50,088 nucleotides of DNA from Emmonsiellopsis sp. PD_33. Lineage: Eukaryota > Ascomycota > Eurotiomycetes > Onygenales > Ajellomycetaceae. The stretch spans positions 1 to 50,088 of the forward strand of contig JANTQF010000256.1 of the NCBI GenBank assembly GCA_032988165.1. The letters are read 5' to 3'. This document shows, one piece after another, positions 12,012 to 23,384 of this stretch. The notes beneath the pieces are model-generated. The model was not told the DNA's origin and did not search any database. It saw only the letters and a list, made by a program, of their open reading frames with translations. The position numbers and the translations under genes are program-made. Numbering within the stretch: the first letter of the stretch is position 1; every line of letters begins with the position of its first letter.

Positions 12012-15000
12012 CTACTTCGCTCCAGCTGCCCCCGCCTCACCCGCACCCAAAAATTCCGCAATCTCCTCCTCGCTCGTCCCCTTGGCATCCTCGCCCTCAC
12101 CATCCGGCCCATCACTTTCCGGCGCATGAACCCGCAACCCACTACCACCAAATTGCACCACGTCATCTCCCGAATCCGTCCCTTCGTCGAAATACCGATC
12201 TGTCCATTGTGCAGAGTCCTGCATGGAGACTTTTGATTGGGATGAGATGCGGCTGACGCTGCTGGAGGGGCGGATGTCGGGTGTGTGGTCGACGGGTGTG
12301 GGCCTGGTGGTTAGATGGGTGTGGTGGGTGGTCGTTGTGGGAGTGGGCGTGGGCGTGTGGGATAGGGTTGGAGTGAGGAGTGGGGAGGTGAGTTCATCGT
12401 TTGCTTCAGATGATTCATTATCGTTTCCATTGTTAGGTACTCTTGCTTTCGCTTTATCCTTGATTTCTTCGCCAATGCCGTGGCGATGGGCATGATGGAC
12501 CGGATCGACGACCTCATTTGCTGACTCCGACACCGGCAGGTCTATCCCCAGCGCCCTCTCCCCGCCACCCTCCAGCTCATCCGCCGTCTGTGCTTCAGGC
12601 GTGTTGCCAAAGTGGGTGTCGACTAGATGCTTGACGACCGGCCAACCATACGCGTTTGCAAACATTCGGCGGACGATGATGTTATTATGGGCGTCTGGTT
12701 CGAGGCGGACGAGAACCTTGCGCCAGGAGAGATCTTTGTGGTAGGCACGGGCGATTTTCTCTTCGACTTTCATGCCGCTGCTTGTTCCAGGGGCGGGTTC
12801 GGAGGCGGCGGACGTGCCGGACTGGGTGTCGGATGTCGAGGTCTTGTTGGTGTGGGCGGATGTTGAGAGGCTGGTGCTGCTGGACGTGCCGAAGAACGTG
12901 CGGTTACGGACAGGAGGGGGTGGAGGGATGTCAACGGGGTGGTAGACGCGGTCGTGGAAGATAGTTCGAGGCCGGGCTGATGGGTCGACGATATATTCTG
13001 TCGATGGCAGAGGTGGCTTGAGAACGTCGCCAGCTGCCTCGAAAAATGTTGTTTTTGGTGGCGCGTGGAGACCTTCTTCTTGGTATAGCGAGTCGCCTCG
13101 AACTGGTCTTGTGCGTGGGGAATCGGAGGGACCGTCTGTCCATGGACCCTCGACTAGTTCTCCGGCTGGGCCCCCGCGAACGGTTTGGCTTCGTCGGTAG
13201 ATTTTTGAGCCTTTGCTAGGCTGGGTAGGTTTCGGTTGGGATTTAAAGAAGGAAAGGATGCTGCTGAGGGGATTCTGGAACGAAGGCGAGGAGGGAGTGG
13301 CAGGTTTTGGCTCAGAGGCTGGCTCCGTATTTCTCGGCGTCTGAAGGAACTGACTTGGCGAAGGGAGTTCTGGGGATGTCTCAGTCTCGGGCTGTCTAAC
13401 GGGAGTGTCACAGTGAGATGATTCGGTTCCACTGTTACTAACTGGAGAGGGTGACTTCGCATTTCGTCCTCTCTCTTCGTCAATTTCACCGTTGGCGTTG
13501 TTGGTGACAGGCTTACTCGAGCGCATTGAACTACTGTTGGCGCCGGTGAGTTCAGCCCATCCCCATTCCGCCATAGTACCAACCAGGCCGTTTTCTCTCC
13601 TAGCCTTCTCAACACGGTCCAGTCCTCTCCAATCAAGGAAGAGCAGACAGGACGTGCGCAACGGCACGATCCCGTCATTCACGACATTGGAGTATACCGT
13701 CCGATTTCGGAACTTCTTCAGAACCTGATGAGCAGGGCCGCTTGGAAGAATTCTCAATAGTGGCTTTGACTTGGGATCCGGCTGCTCTTGGCCCCTTTGA
13801 CTGTCACTACCCAAGCCCCCTATCATTGCACCCCATCCATTTCGCACCTTCGACGGAGCGCTCCAGGTCAACCCGAGGTCTTGGCCTGTACGACCAACCA
13901 GCCCAAAATCCAAGGCGAATCGAACGTAGATTGGATTCTCATTACTCAGCCCGAGAAAAGGAGATGCGAGGGCGACGAAATTGATAGGTCTGATGCGTTC
14001 AAAGAACTCTGGGGAGTGTTTCTGGATGTAAGCAATGGCATATGTCTGGACGAGGCCGCCGAGTGAATGGCCTATAAAACTGATACTTGTAATTTTATAA
14101 GCGTAATCGGATTTGGGGGGTTGGTCCTGGCGGTAGATGGTGCTTCCGGAATGTGAAGCATGTCCTGGTGGACGAGTCGGGCTCTTGGCGCCAGTAAACG
14201 TTCGAGTAAAGGATCTTTGAGACTCTTTAACGGGGAGATACGGTTGATCAGGGTATGTCATGAGGAGGACATATTTCGCCAGCCGTTTCCCTAGATACTG
14301 GATGCCCCTTTCAGTGCGAACTGCATTTCCGGGAAATCCTCGAACAATAACCTGCTCATCATCGTCATCCTCTTCGTCGGGCCCTGTCTGGGAACTATCA
14401 TTCGATAGTGTATCCGACATAGACGACCGCTCCGATGGACCTTGTTCCGCCGATTCTGCTTGTTCTCTCTTCGCCTGATCCCGTCTCTTCCGTGCCTCCA
14501 GCCGAGCCTCCTTCGCAGCAGCATCAATGCTCTCCTTAAGATACAGCATATCCGCACCCAGGTTACTATGCAGTCCATGTGTGAGAATTACAAAATGCAC
14601 CTTCTTCTGCTTCTTCTGCGTCTTCGGGTCGCCCTCTTCACTTGATCGCCCCTGAGACTCGGCATTGGCTTCCCTAGTCCTCTCCGTCTGCTTCATCTCC
14701 AGCTCACGCAGATCCTCCTTCTCCGTCCGAGACGGAAACCGCGGCGTGCTCCATAAACTCGCCGTATCATCTATCACCAAAGTCACCGCAGTGGAGTAAA
14801 CCCCCTTCATCAAGCCTTTCGAGTTCTTGTGGTGAACCTTCGAACCGCGTCTCGTGTGTTCGCGAACAAGGCCTGGTGGGGGCAGACCCATCGAATTCCC
14901 AAGGCCAATTTCCAACGACTTTTGATCCCGCGCAACGAGAAGCTCGAAGTTGACGGCGGCTGTGGTGGAAAAGATCACCTGCGAAGCGATCTCAATTACC

Positions 15001-15604
15001 CATGTGACGCTCGTGGGCGGCGAATTGCCCGCTACATTGGGCGATTGGACCCAGGATGCCGCAAGTCTCTCGGGGACAGTTATCGTAGCGTCCCACGCGC
15101 CCCCTGCCTTGAGGTTTGGTTCAAACTGTGGAAGGCCGTTTGTTTCTTGATTGTCATATTTCTGGTTCGGGTCGAAGGTCGAAGGGTAGCAAGCCGTGTA
15201 AAGAGTGTAGGGGCCATGGAGGTATGCAGCGCGGAGTGGAATGGCCGAGGTATTCCTGACTTTTACGAAGAGTTCTGTCGGGGTGGGCAGGATGCGATCC
15301 GCAGAGGGGGTGTACGTAAGGGTAAACCTGGTTCGATCCGAGTTAGCTTCACAAAAAAAGACAAAACCCCTTATCAAGGAAAGGAAAGAAAAATAAGGTT
15401 CCATGGAGTAACCCACCTCACGACCTCGCCCACGCGCACGCTGCCAACCTGATGCACAAGCAACATCTCCGCAGCACGCTTATACTCGGCAGGCTGCACG
15501 TCCCAGCCAGTCAGCGTGTGGAAGCTGGGGTGATAGCTTGCGGGCGCCGCGGAGCAGTTATTGGGAGACTGAGAGAGCTGGTAGACGCGCGGGGTAATGA
15601 GCAT
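12012..15604 (-). CDS. ROG1-like DUF676 lipase/serine esterase
   Basis: Two exons, 15604-15417 and 15327-12012, with an 89-base intron; 1167 residues. The N-terminus (VYQLSQ near residue 5, FTLTYTPSADRILP near 64) matches the fungal DUF676 lipase family that includes yeast Rog1. The alpha/beta-hydrolase core is visible: FVILTHGLHSNLGAD (oxyanion region, near residue 313), IGHSLGGLVQTYA with nucleophile Ser near 484, and a later NDGIVPLRTSC containing the likely Asp. WPVVKHLVDTHF near the C-terminus offers a catalytic His. A charged insertion separates the HG and GHSLGG motifs and a long Ser/Pro-rich linker separates core from C-terminal block, as is common in filamentous fungi. Yeast Rog1 is a monoacylglycerol lipase, so a lipid ester substrate is likely but inferred. 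The 3' end is strongly acidic and Ala/Gly-rich. Confidence 0.85.
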
Positions 15605-16658
15605 CGAGATGGCAGAATTGCGGCCTCACAAACGGCATCGGGGTGGACGGGGAGCCAGCAGCGCTCGGGTGTTTGCCCATTCCTCGGGCTCGGAGGCGCG
15701 CGGGGACGGAGCTATGGACCCTGGCTGGGGCGAAGGGCGAGATGGCTGTTGGTGATGCGTCATCCAGGAATGGCCGCAGATGGTGGGCGACAAGCACAGC
15801 GATCGAGCGGCCCCGGGGTGTGGCAGCGGGGATGTTGAGATATCGAAGACCTCGGGATGATGTTGGATGGTCGAGATAGAGAGACGCAGCTTTTTGATGG
15901 CGCATGGGTGCATGTGACGTTATCGGTACGCGTATTACAGGCAAGGCGGCCAGACCCAGCGTAAGCGCGTATTTTATGCGTATCGCCAATACCGCCCCTA
16001 TCAACACCCCTTGTCTTCGTCTGCTTTTTTATATCTCGTGATATTTCTTGTTTGTTTAACTCGGATCACATCAATGCTGGCCTGGTATGGAAATGCTCTT
16101 GGATAGTCTCTTATTTAAATCAAACAAAGACCATGGCAGTTGATCCGCTGGGAGGATGACTGATTAAGGGGTAAACTCCAGGATTTCCAATAGTTACATC
16201 ATCTTGTTGTAGATATAATGAAAAAGAAGTTAAATGTTTTAGCTAAATGTAAAATCCTATTAAATTGGTTTATCTTTATCTGTGTCAAGAGTTATCTTAT
16301 AATGAATCCCTGTTTAAGTCACATCCATTGTGTGTTTCGGCAGGGAGACTGTGTCTAGGTATGGCTATGAGAGGCTTGTTTCACGGGATGTACACCGCAT
16401 GGTTTGAGGAGGAATATATAAAGTATGATTTGATTCATAGTTTTAATTTGAAACAACAGTTTGTCTGTCTATTCTGAACAGAGTCAGGTTAATCATGAAA
16501 ACCAATCTAATAATATCTAGTTACATAATCCAATGTTCAGCCCCTGTCTATTGTAGTTCATCAGCCTCACATCTATGTATCAACCCCCCCTTTCACTGCT
16601 CAACATCCATCTATTAGACCGCAAAAAGGTTCACCTTACGGAGCAGTGTGACGGTCAC
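15605..16658. other. Intergenic: lipase promoter and DAGK-like gene 3' end
   Basis: About 1 kb between two minus-strand genes. It is GC-rich next to the lipase start and AT-rich from 16010 onward. The overlapping open frames in both strands between 15558 and 16007 carry no family motif. Confidence 0.45.
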
Positions 16659-18137
16659 TTATTCTCCTGACACCGTCTCCGGCACAACCAGCCTCACCAC
16701 CTCCTCCCCCTCCCTCTCCGCCCGCTCAACCTCCACCCCCCCCCCCTCCGCCACCACCAGGATCTTCCCATCCACACAAACCCGCCTCCACCTCTCCTCC
16801 GCCTCCTCGAAATCAACCCTCACCCTCACCACCCTCTCATACCCCACCACATCACTCCTCTCCACATGCTTCCCGCCCTGATATGCCTCCGTCAACACCC
16901 CCACCGCCTCCTCCCCCTTCAGCGGCCCAAAATGCACAACCCGCAACACCCCATCCAACACCCCTGACGCAGGCGAGATGACAAACCCCTTCTCAAGCGT
17001 CGAAACCATCGTCGCCAGGAAATACATATGCTCCCTCCGCTCCAGCACGCGCGTCACCAGTCCCCCATCATCCCCCCTCATCTGCAGTGTAATCTTCCCC
17101 CGCCAGGCATGCGGCCTCCCCCCCTCCTCCGGAAACAGCAGGCTCCTCGCAGCAATCGAAAACCGCTCCGCGCCAAACTTCCTCATCTCAGCCGTATCAC
17201 TATCCGCCACAAGCGCCGCATGCAACGCCCAACTAAACACCACCGCCCCGTGGATCTCACAGACCGCATTTTTACCCCCACCCCCACCACCACCACCCGT
17301 AGACATAGACCTAGATGTAACCGGGACCCGCACCCTCCCCCGCCCCTCATCAACAACCCACTCCGCCCCCGCACCCCCAACACCACCAACCCTCACCACA
17401 AACGCCGGCACCCCCCTCCCCACCCCCCTCACCATCGTCCCCAACCCCGCCGTCCCATCCGCCCCAATCCCCACCGACTCCGCCATCGCATTCCCCGTCC
17501 CCAGCGGCAACAGCACGATCGTCGGCGGCACATACACACCGCCATCCCCCGCGCCCCGCTTGGCGGCAGCAAACACCTGCACGAGATCAACAACCCCGCC
17601 GTCACCGGACAGGAGGATGAGGGTCTGGCGGATGCCGCGCGCGGCGCGGGGGAGGAAGAGTGTGTTGGCGAGATCTGTGATTGAGGCGGGGGAGGTGGTT
17701 GTGTGTGTTTTGAGGGTGTGAGGGGGGAGGGAGAGGTGGGTTGTTAGGAGGGGGTGGAGGAGGGTGGTGTAGAAGGCGCGGGCGAGGTGGGTGCCGGAGT
17801 GCGTGGAGATGAGGATGTGGATGTGGATGTGGAGGTTTGGGTTGTCATTTTCTGTGGATGGTGATGGGGGGGAGAGGTGGGCGGGGAGATGGGGGAGGGC
17901 GTGGGTTGCGTGGAGGGCGGGTGGGATGGTGTGGGTTTGGAATGTTTGGAGGGTTGGGAGGGGGTTGGATGTGGTGGTGGAGGGGGAGGGGGAGAGGTAG
18001 ATGAGGGTGTAGGGTTTGTTGTTGTCGCCGCCGGTGATGGCTATGAGGCGGGTTACGGCGACGGGGTCTGGTGGGGTGGATCCCGGGCTGTGGAATTGTA
18101 TGGTGTTTGTCTTGTGGTTGAGGGAGATGGATGCCAT
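16659..18137 (-). CDS. Diacylglycerol / long-chain-base kinase-like protein
   Basis: Single uninterrupted frame of 492 residues starting at the ATG at 18137. The catalytic signatures of the DAGK superfamily are present: an NPxGG-like loop in the form HILISTHSGTHLARAFY (about residue 107), the nucleotide-binding LLSGDGGVVDLV (about 175-186) and LLPLGTGNAMAES (about 209-221). This family phosphorylates diacylglycerol, ceramide or sphingoid bases with ATP. The canonical NP(x)GG has drifted to STHSG and the usual SGDGT is SGDGG, so substrate and even activity are uncertain. A Gly-only run (about eight Gly) follows near residue 283. The C-terminal half contains the ALHAALVADSD and FLATMVSTLEKGFVISP blocks typical of fungal sphingosine-kinase-like proteins. 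Base composition flips sharply within the gene, from C-rich to G-rich on the coding strand. Confidence 0.75.
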   Translation of the reverse strand: MASISLNHKTNTIQFHSPGSTPPDPVAVTRLIAITGGDNNKPYTLIYLSPSPSTTTSNPLPTLQTFQTHTIPPALHATHALPHLPAHLSPPSPSTENDNPNLHIHIHILISTHSGTHLARAFYTTLLHPLLTTHLSLPPHTLKTHTTTSPASITDLANTLFLPRAARGIRQTLILLSGDGGVVDLVQVFAAAKRGAGDGGVYVPPTIVLLPLGTGNAMAESVGIGADGTAGLGTMVRGVGRGVPAFVVRVGGVGGAGAEWVVDEGRGRVRVPVTSRSMSTGGGGGGGGKNAVCEIHGAVVFSWALHAALVADSDTAEMRKFGAERFSIAARSLLFPEEGGRPHAWRGKITLQMRGDDGGLVTRVLERREHMYFLATMVSTLEKGFVISPASGVLDGVLRVVHFGPLKGEEAVGVLTEAYQGGKHVERSDVVGYERVVRVRVDFEEAEERWRRVCVDGKILVVAEGGGVEVERAEREGEEVVRLVVPETVSGE

Positions 18138-18482
18138 GGTGGTTGTTTGGTGGGATGTTTGAGATGTTGAATGCTTAACTATGTGTGGGACTCGAGGTTA
18201 AATATCATTTGTGCTGCTCATATTATTAATTCAAATGTGGAGAACACGACATCTGGATGCATGATTGCTCATTATATTTGGAATTCCGCCTCCGTAATCT
18301 ATGCTAGCTATCTATATATTTTTAAAGCCATTACATCTTCACTTTTCCGCCCTCCATTTTATCTATATCCCTGCCATGCAGTTAATCATCATGTTTTTTT
18401 TAGTCCGTCTCCCATGCAACGCCGTCCTTGCAACGTCGGATATGATACAAAATAAGCGCAATAGGAAATAAAAGGTGGCAAT
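18138..18482. other. Short promoter interval upstream of DAGK-like gene
   Basis: 345 AT-rich bases between the DAGK-like start codon and the VIP1 stop codon, both minus strand. No other feature seen. Confidence 0.5.
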
Positions 18483-21400
18483 CTAGGCCGCTGCCTTCTC
18501 TGGCTCCTCAATGCCTGCGGCGTGTTTATCGCTGAGGTTCACCGCAATGAACGATTTCGGAAGTTTAACCCTGCAGATTATTAGACAGTGGCTAGGAATT
18601 GATGTAGTATTACTTACGTATCAAACTTCGCCTTCAATGTCTCAATGACATTCTTCCAATCCTGATGTGCTGTCAAGCTTCGTCGGGGCGCACAGCCAAT
18701 CGCGTGTCGAGAATCCAGCTGCACATCGAGCGGGTCAAAGGTGTGGCACCCAGGGCTGATCGATATACGGATGGAGTAGGAGAACGTGGAAGACTCGCTA
18801 TCCCGTGCTTCGTACAGCTCAAAACAAATCTGCGACAGATAGTCCAGTTCGGGGATTGCACGGCGGGCAATCTTGGTCTGGATTCCTCCCTCGAGAATAC
18901 AGTTGAGGAGGGTATAAATATGCGACTCCTTGGTGAAATAGAAAAAGGATTTGGCATCTGGCGAGGCCTGCACCTCTTCCAGGTCCATTACAATCTCGCG
19001 GAGGAGAGGAAGGGATGTCAAAAGCCCGATTTCCAGCTTCTCGTCGTCTTCAATTCCATATTCCTGAGGGGTCACGAAATCGAAAAGGACCTTGGAAAGC
19101 TTGTATAACTGTCGCAGCCGTGAGAGTCGTTTATCAAGCTTGGTTTTGGTTTCACTCGAGCCATGGTACAGCTTGAAATAATTGTCGTACGAATCTTCGA
19201 GAGATCCGATCGGTTGCATCAAGGAGAGATCAGGGACAGACTTGCGCTTCAGCCCAATCCGCTGCACAAATGTATTCTCGGATGCATCGCCCTCGGAAGG
19301 CTTAGCAGTTTTGGCGTTGTTTGAATCCACCTTGTCCTGGCTGCCTGAGCGCGGTTTATCGTTTTCCTTTTGCTGCTTCCCACTCGGCTGAAGCATGCTC
19401 TCCGGGGGCAAAAACACCCACTCGAGGAACTGACGGTTATGCAAAGCATCGAACTTCATACTATCGTATAGTTCCGACAGTTTACTAGGATCGACCTTTT
19501 CGGTATCACAGAACTCGGCAAACAGCTTCTCCCATCTCTCCTTGAAGAGCTTCCAATCTTCTCCTGCGCACCAGCGTCCTTGAATAGAAGCAAGGGTAGG
19601 ATGATCTGGTGAGGTTTTACCTTGGTTATCATCATTCCCAGCGGCTGCTTTCGAACTAGTATCCAGTGATGCGATATTATGCCGCATGACCTGTCTGTGG
19701 AATTTCATCAGTTCGACCACAGTTGACAAAACGATCGACGGTTCGGGAAAGTTCTCTTTTGGCCAGGTAAACTGAGGCGGGGCTGAGTTGCCTTCTCGCA
19801 ACAACAGCTTCAGCTTCTTCTTGACCTTGTCCATGACGTCCTTGGCCGCATTGGAATCGTCAAGCAGATCCTTTCTCACTTGGATGAAGTCTGGAGGCAG
19901 ATCCGTGCGGTTAAGGAAGGCAGAGGCGAATATTTGGGCTAGACAATAATTAGCATGAAGTAATGTGTTGGAGCAGGAAAACTCACCGCTTGTACTAACT
20001 CTCCTTTCCGAGCTGGTAAATATCCGCACGTCATTCAAAGCCTCCCTGTTCATCAGTTTGAGATCATCCCTCATGTTGAGCCCGACGTCTTGAGACTGGT
20101 AACGGGCGGCATGGGTCGGTTCGCCACCCCATTTAATCACCAGTTGCAGTTTGTCCAGAATCAGATCATTTTCCACTGCGGAGAAACGAGAAAACGTGGG
20201 GCCGGAGATGGAGTCACTACGGGTCTGGGAACGTTGAAGCACTGCCTCGTCGGTCGGTGTACCTTCCGATTCTTTGGAGGGTTCCTGGTCTTTTTTGGGC
20301 TCCGGTTCTTCAGGGGCCTCATTGGCGGCAGCACTAGGGTCATTAGGCAAAGACCCGTTGCGCATTTCCTCAGGGGTTCGACGTCTAAACATTGGCTTTA
20401 TTTGGACTTTGGTTCCTGGCCAGCTCCCTTTATGATGAAGGGAGGTTTTGAGGAGCTTCAATTTTTCAACATCCTCAACCCCTTGTTCCATTGCCAAGTC
20501 GACTGCGTCGGAAACACTGCGGAGAGCAATCTCACCCTTTATCACAACCTCTTCCTGGTGTCCTTTCAACAGGTCGATAAACGGCTGGGTATGGAAGGTG
20601 AATTTAAATTTTTGCTTGGGGGTTCGATCCGCGTGGCGGATGACGGCGACCATGCCCTTTAGCTTCCAGGAATGTTTGGAGGCTGGTGGCGGAGCGGCTA
20701 CTGGCTCAGGTACCGGGGACGCAGTGGAAGACGAAGGCTCCTTGACTTTCAAGGCAGGGCTTTCTTTGATTGCGGTTTTGGCTTGGGAGGCTATGGCCGT
20801 CTTGTCTGCGTTGGATGATGTGAATGTTGTTGTAGCGGCTGTCATATCCGTAGAGACGACTGGAGGCGACTTGTGATTGTGATGAGGGCTGTGAAGTCTC
20901 GACATGCTTGGGGATTTCAGTAGGGACTTTAGGGCTTGCCGGTGGGATCCCGCAGTAGATTTTCGCGGAGGAGCCAGCTCACTGAGCGGAGCTTCCACCT
21001 CGACCTTGCCGTCCCTGCCCAACTTGTAGCTGATAAACATCTCGCGCAGGATCTTGGCGCATTTATCGTAGTAGTCATTGTTGTCCTTGACAAAACTCCA
21101 GCCGTTGACGTCAATAACGTAGGAATTCTCGCCAACGCGAAGCATATCGAACCCGCAGATGCGTTGTCCGAATCCGTTGGATATCTTGGACGCCATCGTA
21201 GCTTCTTCCTTGGTCAGCTTGGTGATGTATCTGATTTCCTTGCCGTGGGTGTTACGACGCACAAGGCCGTCGACGACGGGGGACTTGCGGGTTTCGGCAT
21301 GGCAGAAATCCGGCCCAACGGTATATGCCTTGACGTCTTCAGCGTTGTCGACTCTCAAAAACTGCTCATACAGGTAGCTGCCATCTTTTTCAAGAACGGA

Positions 21401-22761
21401 CCTGGGGATGGTGAGGTCGGGATCGTATGCGGAGCTCTTATTTCCGACTTTGCGGAAGAGTCGACGGCCACCACCACCGTATTGCTCATCGTTGGGGAAG
21501 TATATGTGGATGTTATGGTCTTCTCCGCTGACGGGCTTCTCAACAAACGGCTTTCTGAATACTTTACCGTCGACGACCAGCGAGTCGCCGTCCTCAGACA
21601 TGGACACGGATTGAGTTTTGACGGTGCCACCTCCAGTTCCGTCCTCGGGGCCGTCCAGTTTCACACCGGTGAGATCGTAGACATGCTGGGCCAACTCGCG
21701 GGAGGGGAGCCTGGGGCCACCGTCTCTGTTGACTTCGAGGCGTTTTGGAGTAGGGACGCCCATCTGGTCGAGGATGCGGAGGCAAAGGCGTCTGTCCCAC
21801 AGGATCTTCTGCATGGGCAGGTCATTGATGCAGAAGGGCTTTCTCAGCTGGGCGTAGGCAATGGCTTTGTCCAAGGGGAAGCCGTCAGAGAAAAAGGCGA
21901 TCAGGAAGTCACTACATAATTAGCATTGAACTAGACTGGACAGCACCAGGGTTGGGGGTGTCTCCTACCACACAGGCCAGTTTTCCACCTCTAAGAAACA
22001 TCAGTAAAGGAAGGAGAGATAGAAAGGACAGGATGTGCACGTACCCTCGTCTAGGATAACCTTGTCGCCAAACACAATAACCTCAAAGTCGCCCTTGGAC
22101 TGCAGTCTGGTGAGGATGTTCTGGCTGGGCTTGCTGCGGGCTTTGACGTCCAGGGCACAGACGCCAATCTTGCCGATGATGGGAACCTTGGCTGGGGGGA
22201 GTCAGTAGAGGATGTGTCAAGGGGTCAGGGGTGTGACATACGTTCAGGCTCACTGGCACTGCTTGCTGCGGTGCTCCCGCTGAAGCGTCTGGGGTTGCGG
22301 CTGGAGGATCTGCCGGGGCGAGGCCCCCAGTTGGTGGTGGCCCGGCCGTCGCGCGGCGTGGCTGATGCTCCCTGGGCGGAGACGGCGGAGTCAGCGGGCG
22401 GGAGGGCGGTGGGCGAGGGCTCGAGATGGGCCGGGGGGTGTCGTTGGTCGTCCATGGCGCCCTTGATGGAGCCGGCCACGCTGGAGGAGGCGGTGCTGGG
22501 GATGCGGTCGGCGGTGGCCGAGTAGATGGTCGAGCCCAGCGAGTACAGAGAAGAGAACGAGACGCGGTGAGACTGAGACTGCGGACTGCGCGGGGGAAGC
22601 GCGTCCATGTCGGAGGGTGTATTCGTATTTCCGCTGCCGTTTCCTCTGCTGGTGCTGGCCGTCGCTGCGGCTGCTGTATTTGGGTGTGTATCTGTATTCC
22701 CGCGTATTCCTCGCTTCTCGTCGCTGTCTGGCCTGCTCTGCGCTGCTTTGTCGGCCGTCAT
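18483..22761 (-). CDS. vip1: Inositol hexakisphosphate / diphosphoinositol kinase VIP1 (Asp1, PPIP5K)
   Basis: Six exons: 22761-22242, 22191-22045, 21990-21969, 21911-19987, 19938-18618 and 18570-18483; 1340 residues. The 22-base third exon (EVENWPVC) is needed to join the KVPIIGKIGVCALDVK and DFLIAFFSDGFPLDKAIAY blocks of the RimK/ATP-grasp kinase half. The second half is a histidine-acid-phosphatase-like domain with RHADRTP near residue 655. PPIP5K enzymes make 1-diphosphoinositol phosphates from IP6 or IP7 with the kinase half and remove them with the phosphatase half, controlling growth, microtubules and phosphate signalling. The first 175 residues are low-complexity Ser/Thr/Pro and poorly conserved. 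A 48-base intron (19939-19986) is in frame and stop-free but interrupts the conserved ERRVSTSAQIF block, so it should be removed. The last exon adds the VKLPKSFIAVNLSD ending. Identity is very strong. Confidence 0.95.
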
Positions 22762-23384
22762 CGTGGGCGGGATGGATGTTTAGATATTTATATGCGGCGG
22801 TCTGGCTGTCGTCTGCCACCTGGCACGGCGGGTATCTGATGCTGAGGTTAGCACGGGTCCAGCCCAAGCCGGGGGTTAAATAGCTGGCCCATTGGGGGGT
22901 GCGTACGTGGAGAGGTGCGGTTTGCTCTGCGTTTGCTGAGTCTGCCCGGCTATATACTGCTCTGGTCGATGGCAAATTGCAGAGTGCGCCACGGCGGGCT
23001 GTCTGACCTATGTGTGCGGGACGAGAGCAGACATCTGTGCGAGCCAACCAGCTAATTAATAGGCTAGTTCCGGAGCAGGACTTGGATGTTTGCTGCCACC
23101 CGGGTCTGGATATAGAGACAATAGTATCTTGCGGTGGTATTTATTTATTTCTTGGTTGCAGTGCATGGCGTTCCTTATCAGTCCCAAAAGGGTAAAAACC
23201 CGCGCGATAGGAAAATCTCCCGAGAAAAAAAAATATAGCCCCGTCCACCCTCAACCTTGGAATTCCAGCTCCAACCACCCGCCAATTTGTTTCTGATCCA
23301 GCTCAATCCCGCTCTAGAGGGCTTCCTGGTTTACTATAATCCATATACCTCCATGTCCGCCTGCTGAGCACCGCCAATCCCACC
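22762..23384. promoter_or_regulatory. Divergent promoter region of VIP1 and UTP21
   Basis: 623 bases separate the start codons of VIP1 (leftward) and UTP21 (rightward), so both promoters lie here. No distinctive element is obvious. Open frames across it are chance. Confidence 0.55.

Noticed and set aside
15330..15345. GGTTCGATCC-like words (here and near 20620 and 39261) as tRNA T-arms
   Set aside because: No matching acceptor stem, D-arm or anticodon arm at the expected distances; they lie in introns or coding sequence.
16978..17721. Plus-strand Pro/Thr/Ser-rich open frames opposite the DAGK-like gene
   Set aside because: Composition is simply the complement of Gly/Val/Arg-rich coding sequence; the minus strand has the kinase motifs.
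20936..21919. Long antisense open frame (327 codons) across VIP1
   Set aside because: It mirrors strongly conserved VIP1 kinase coding sequence; its length follows from the GC-rich third positions of the real gene.
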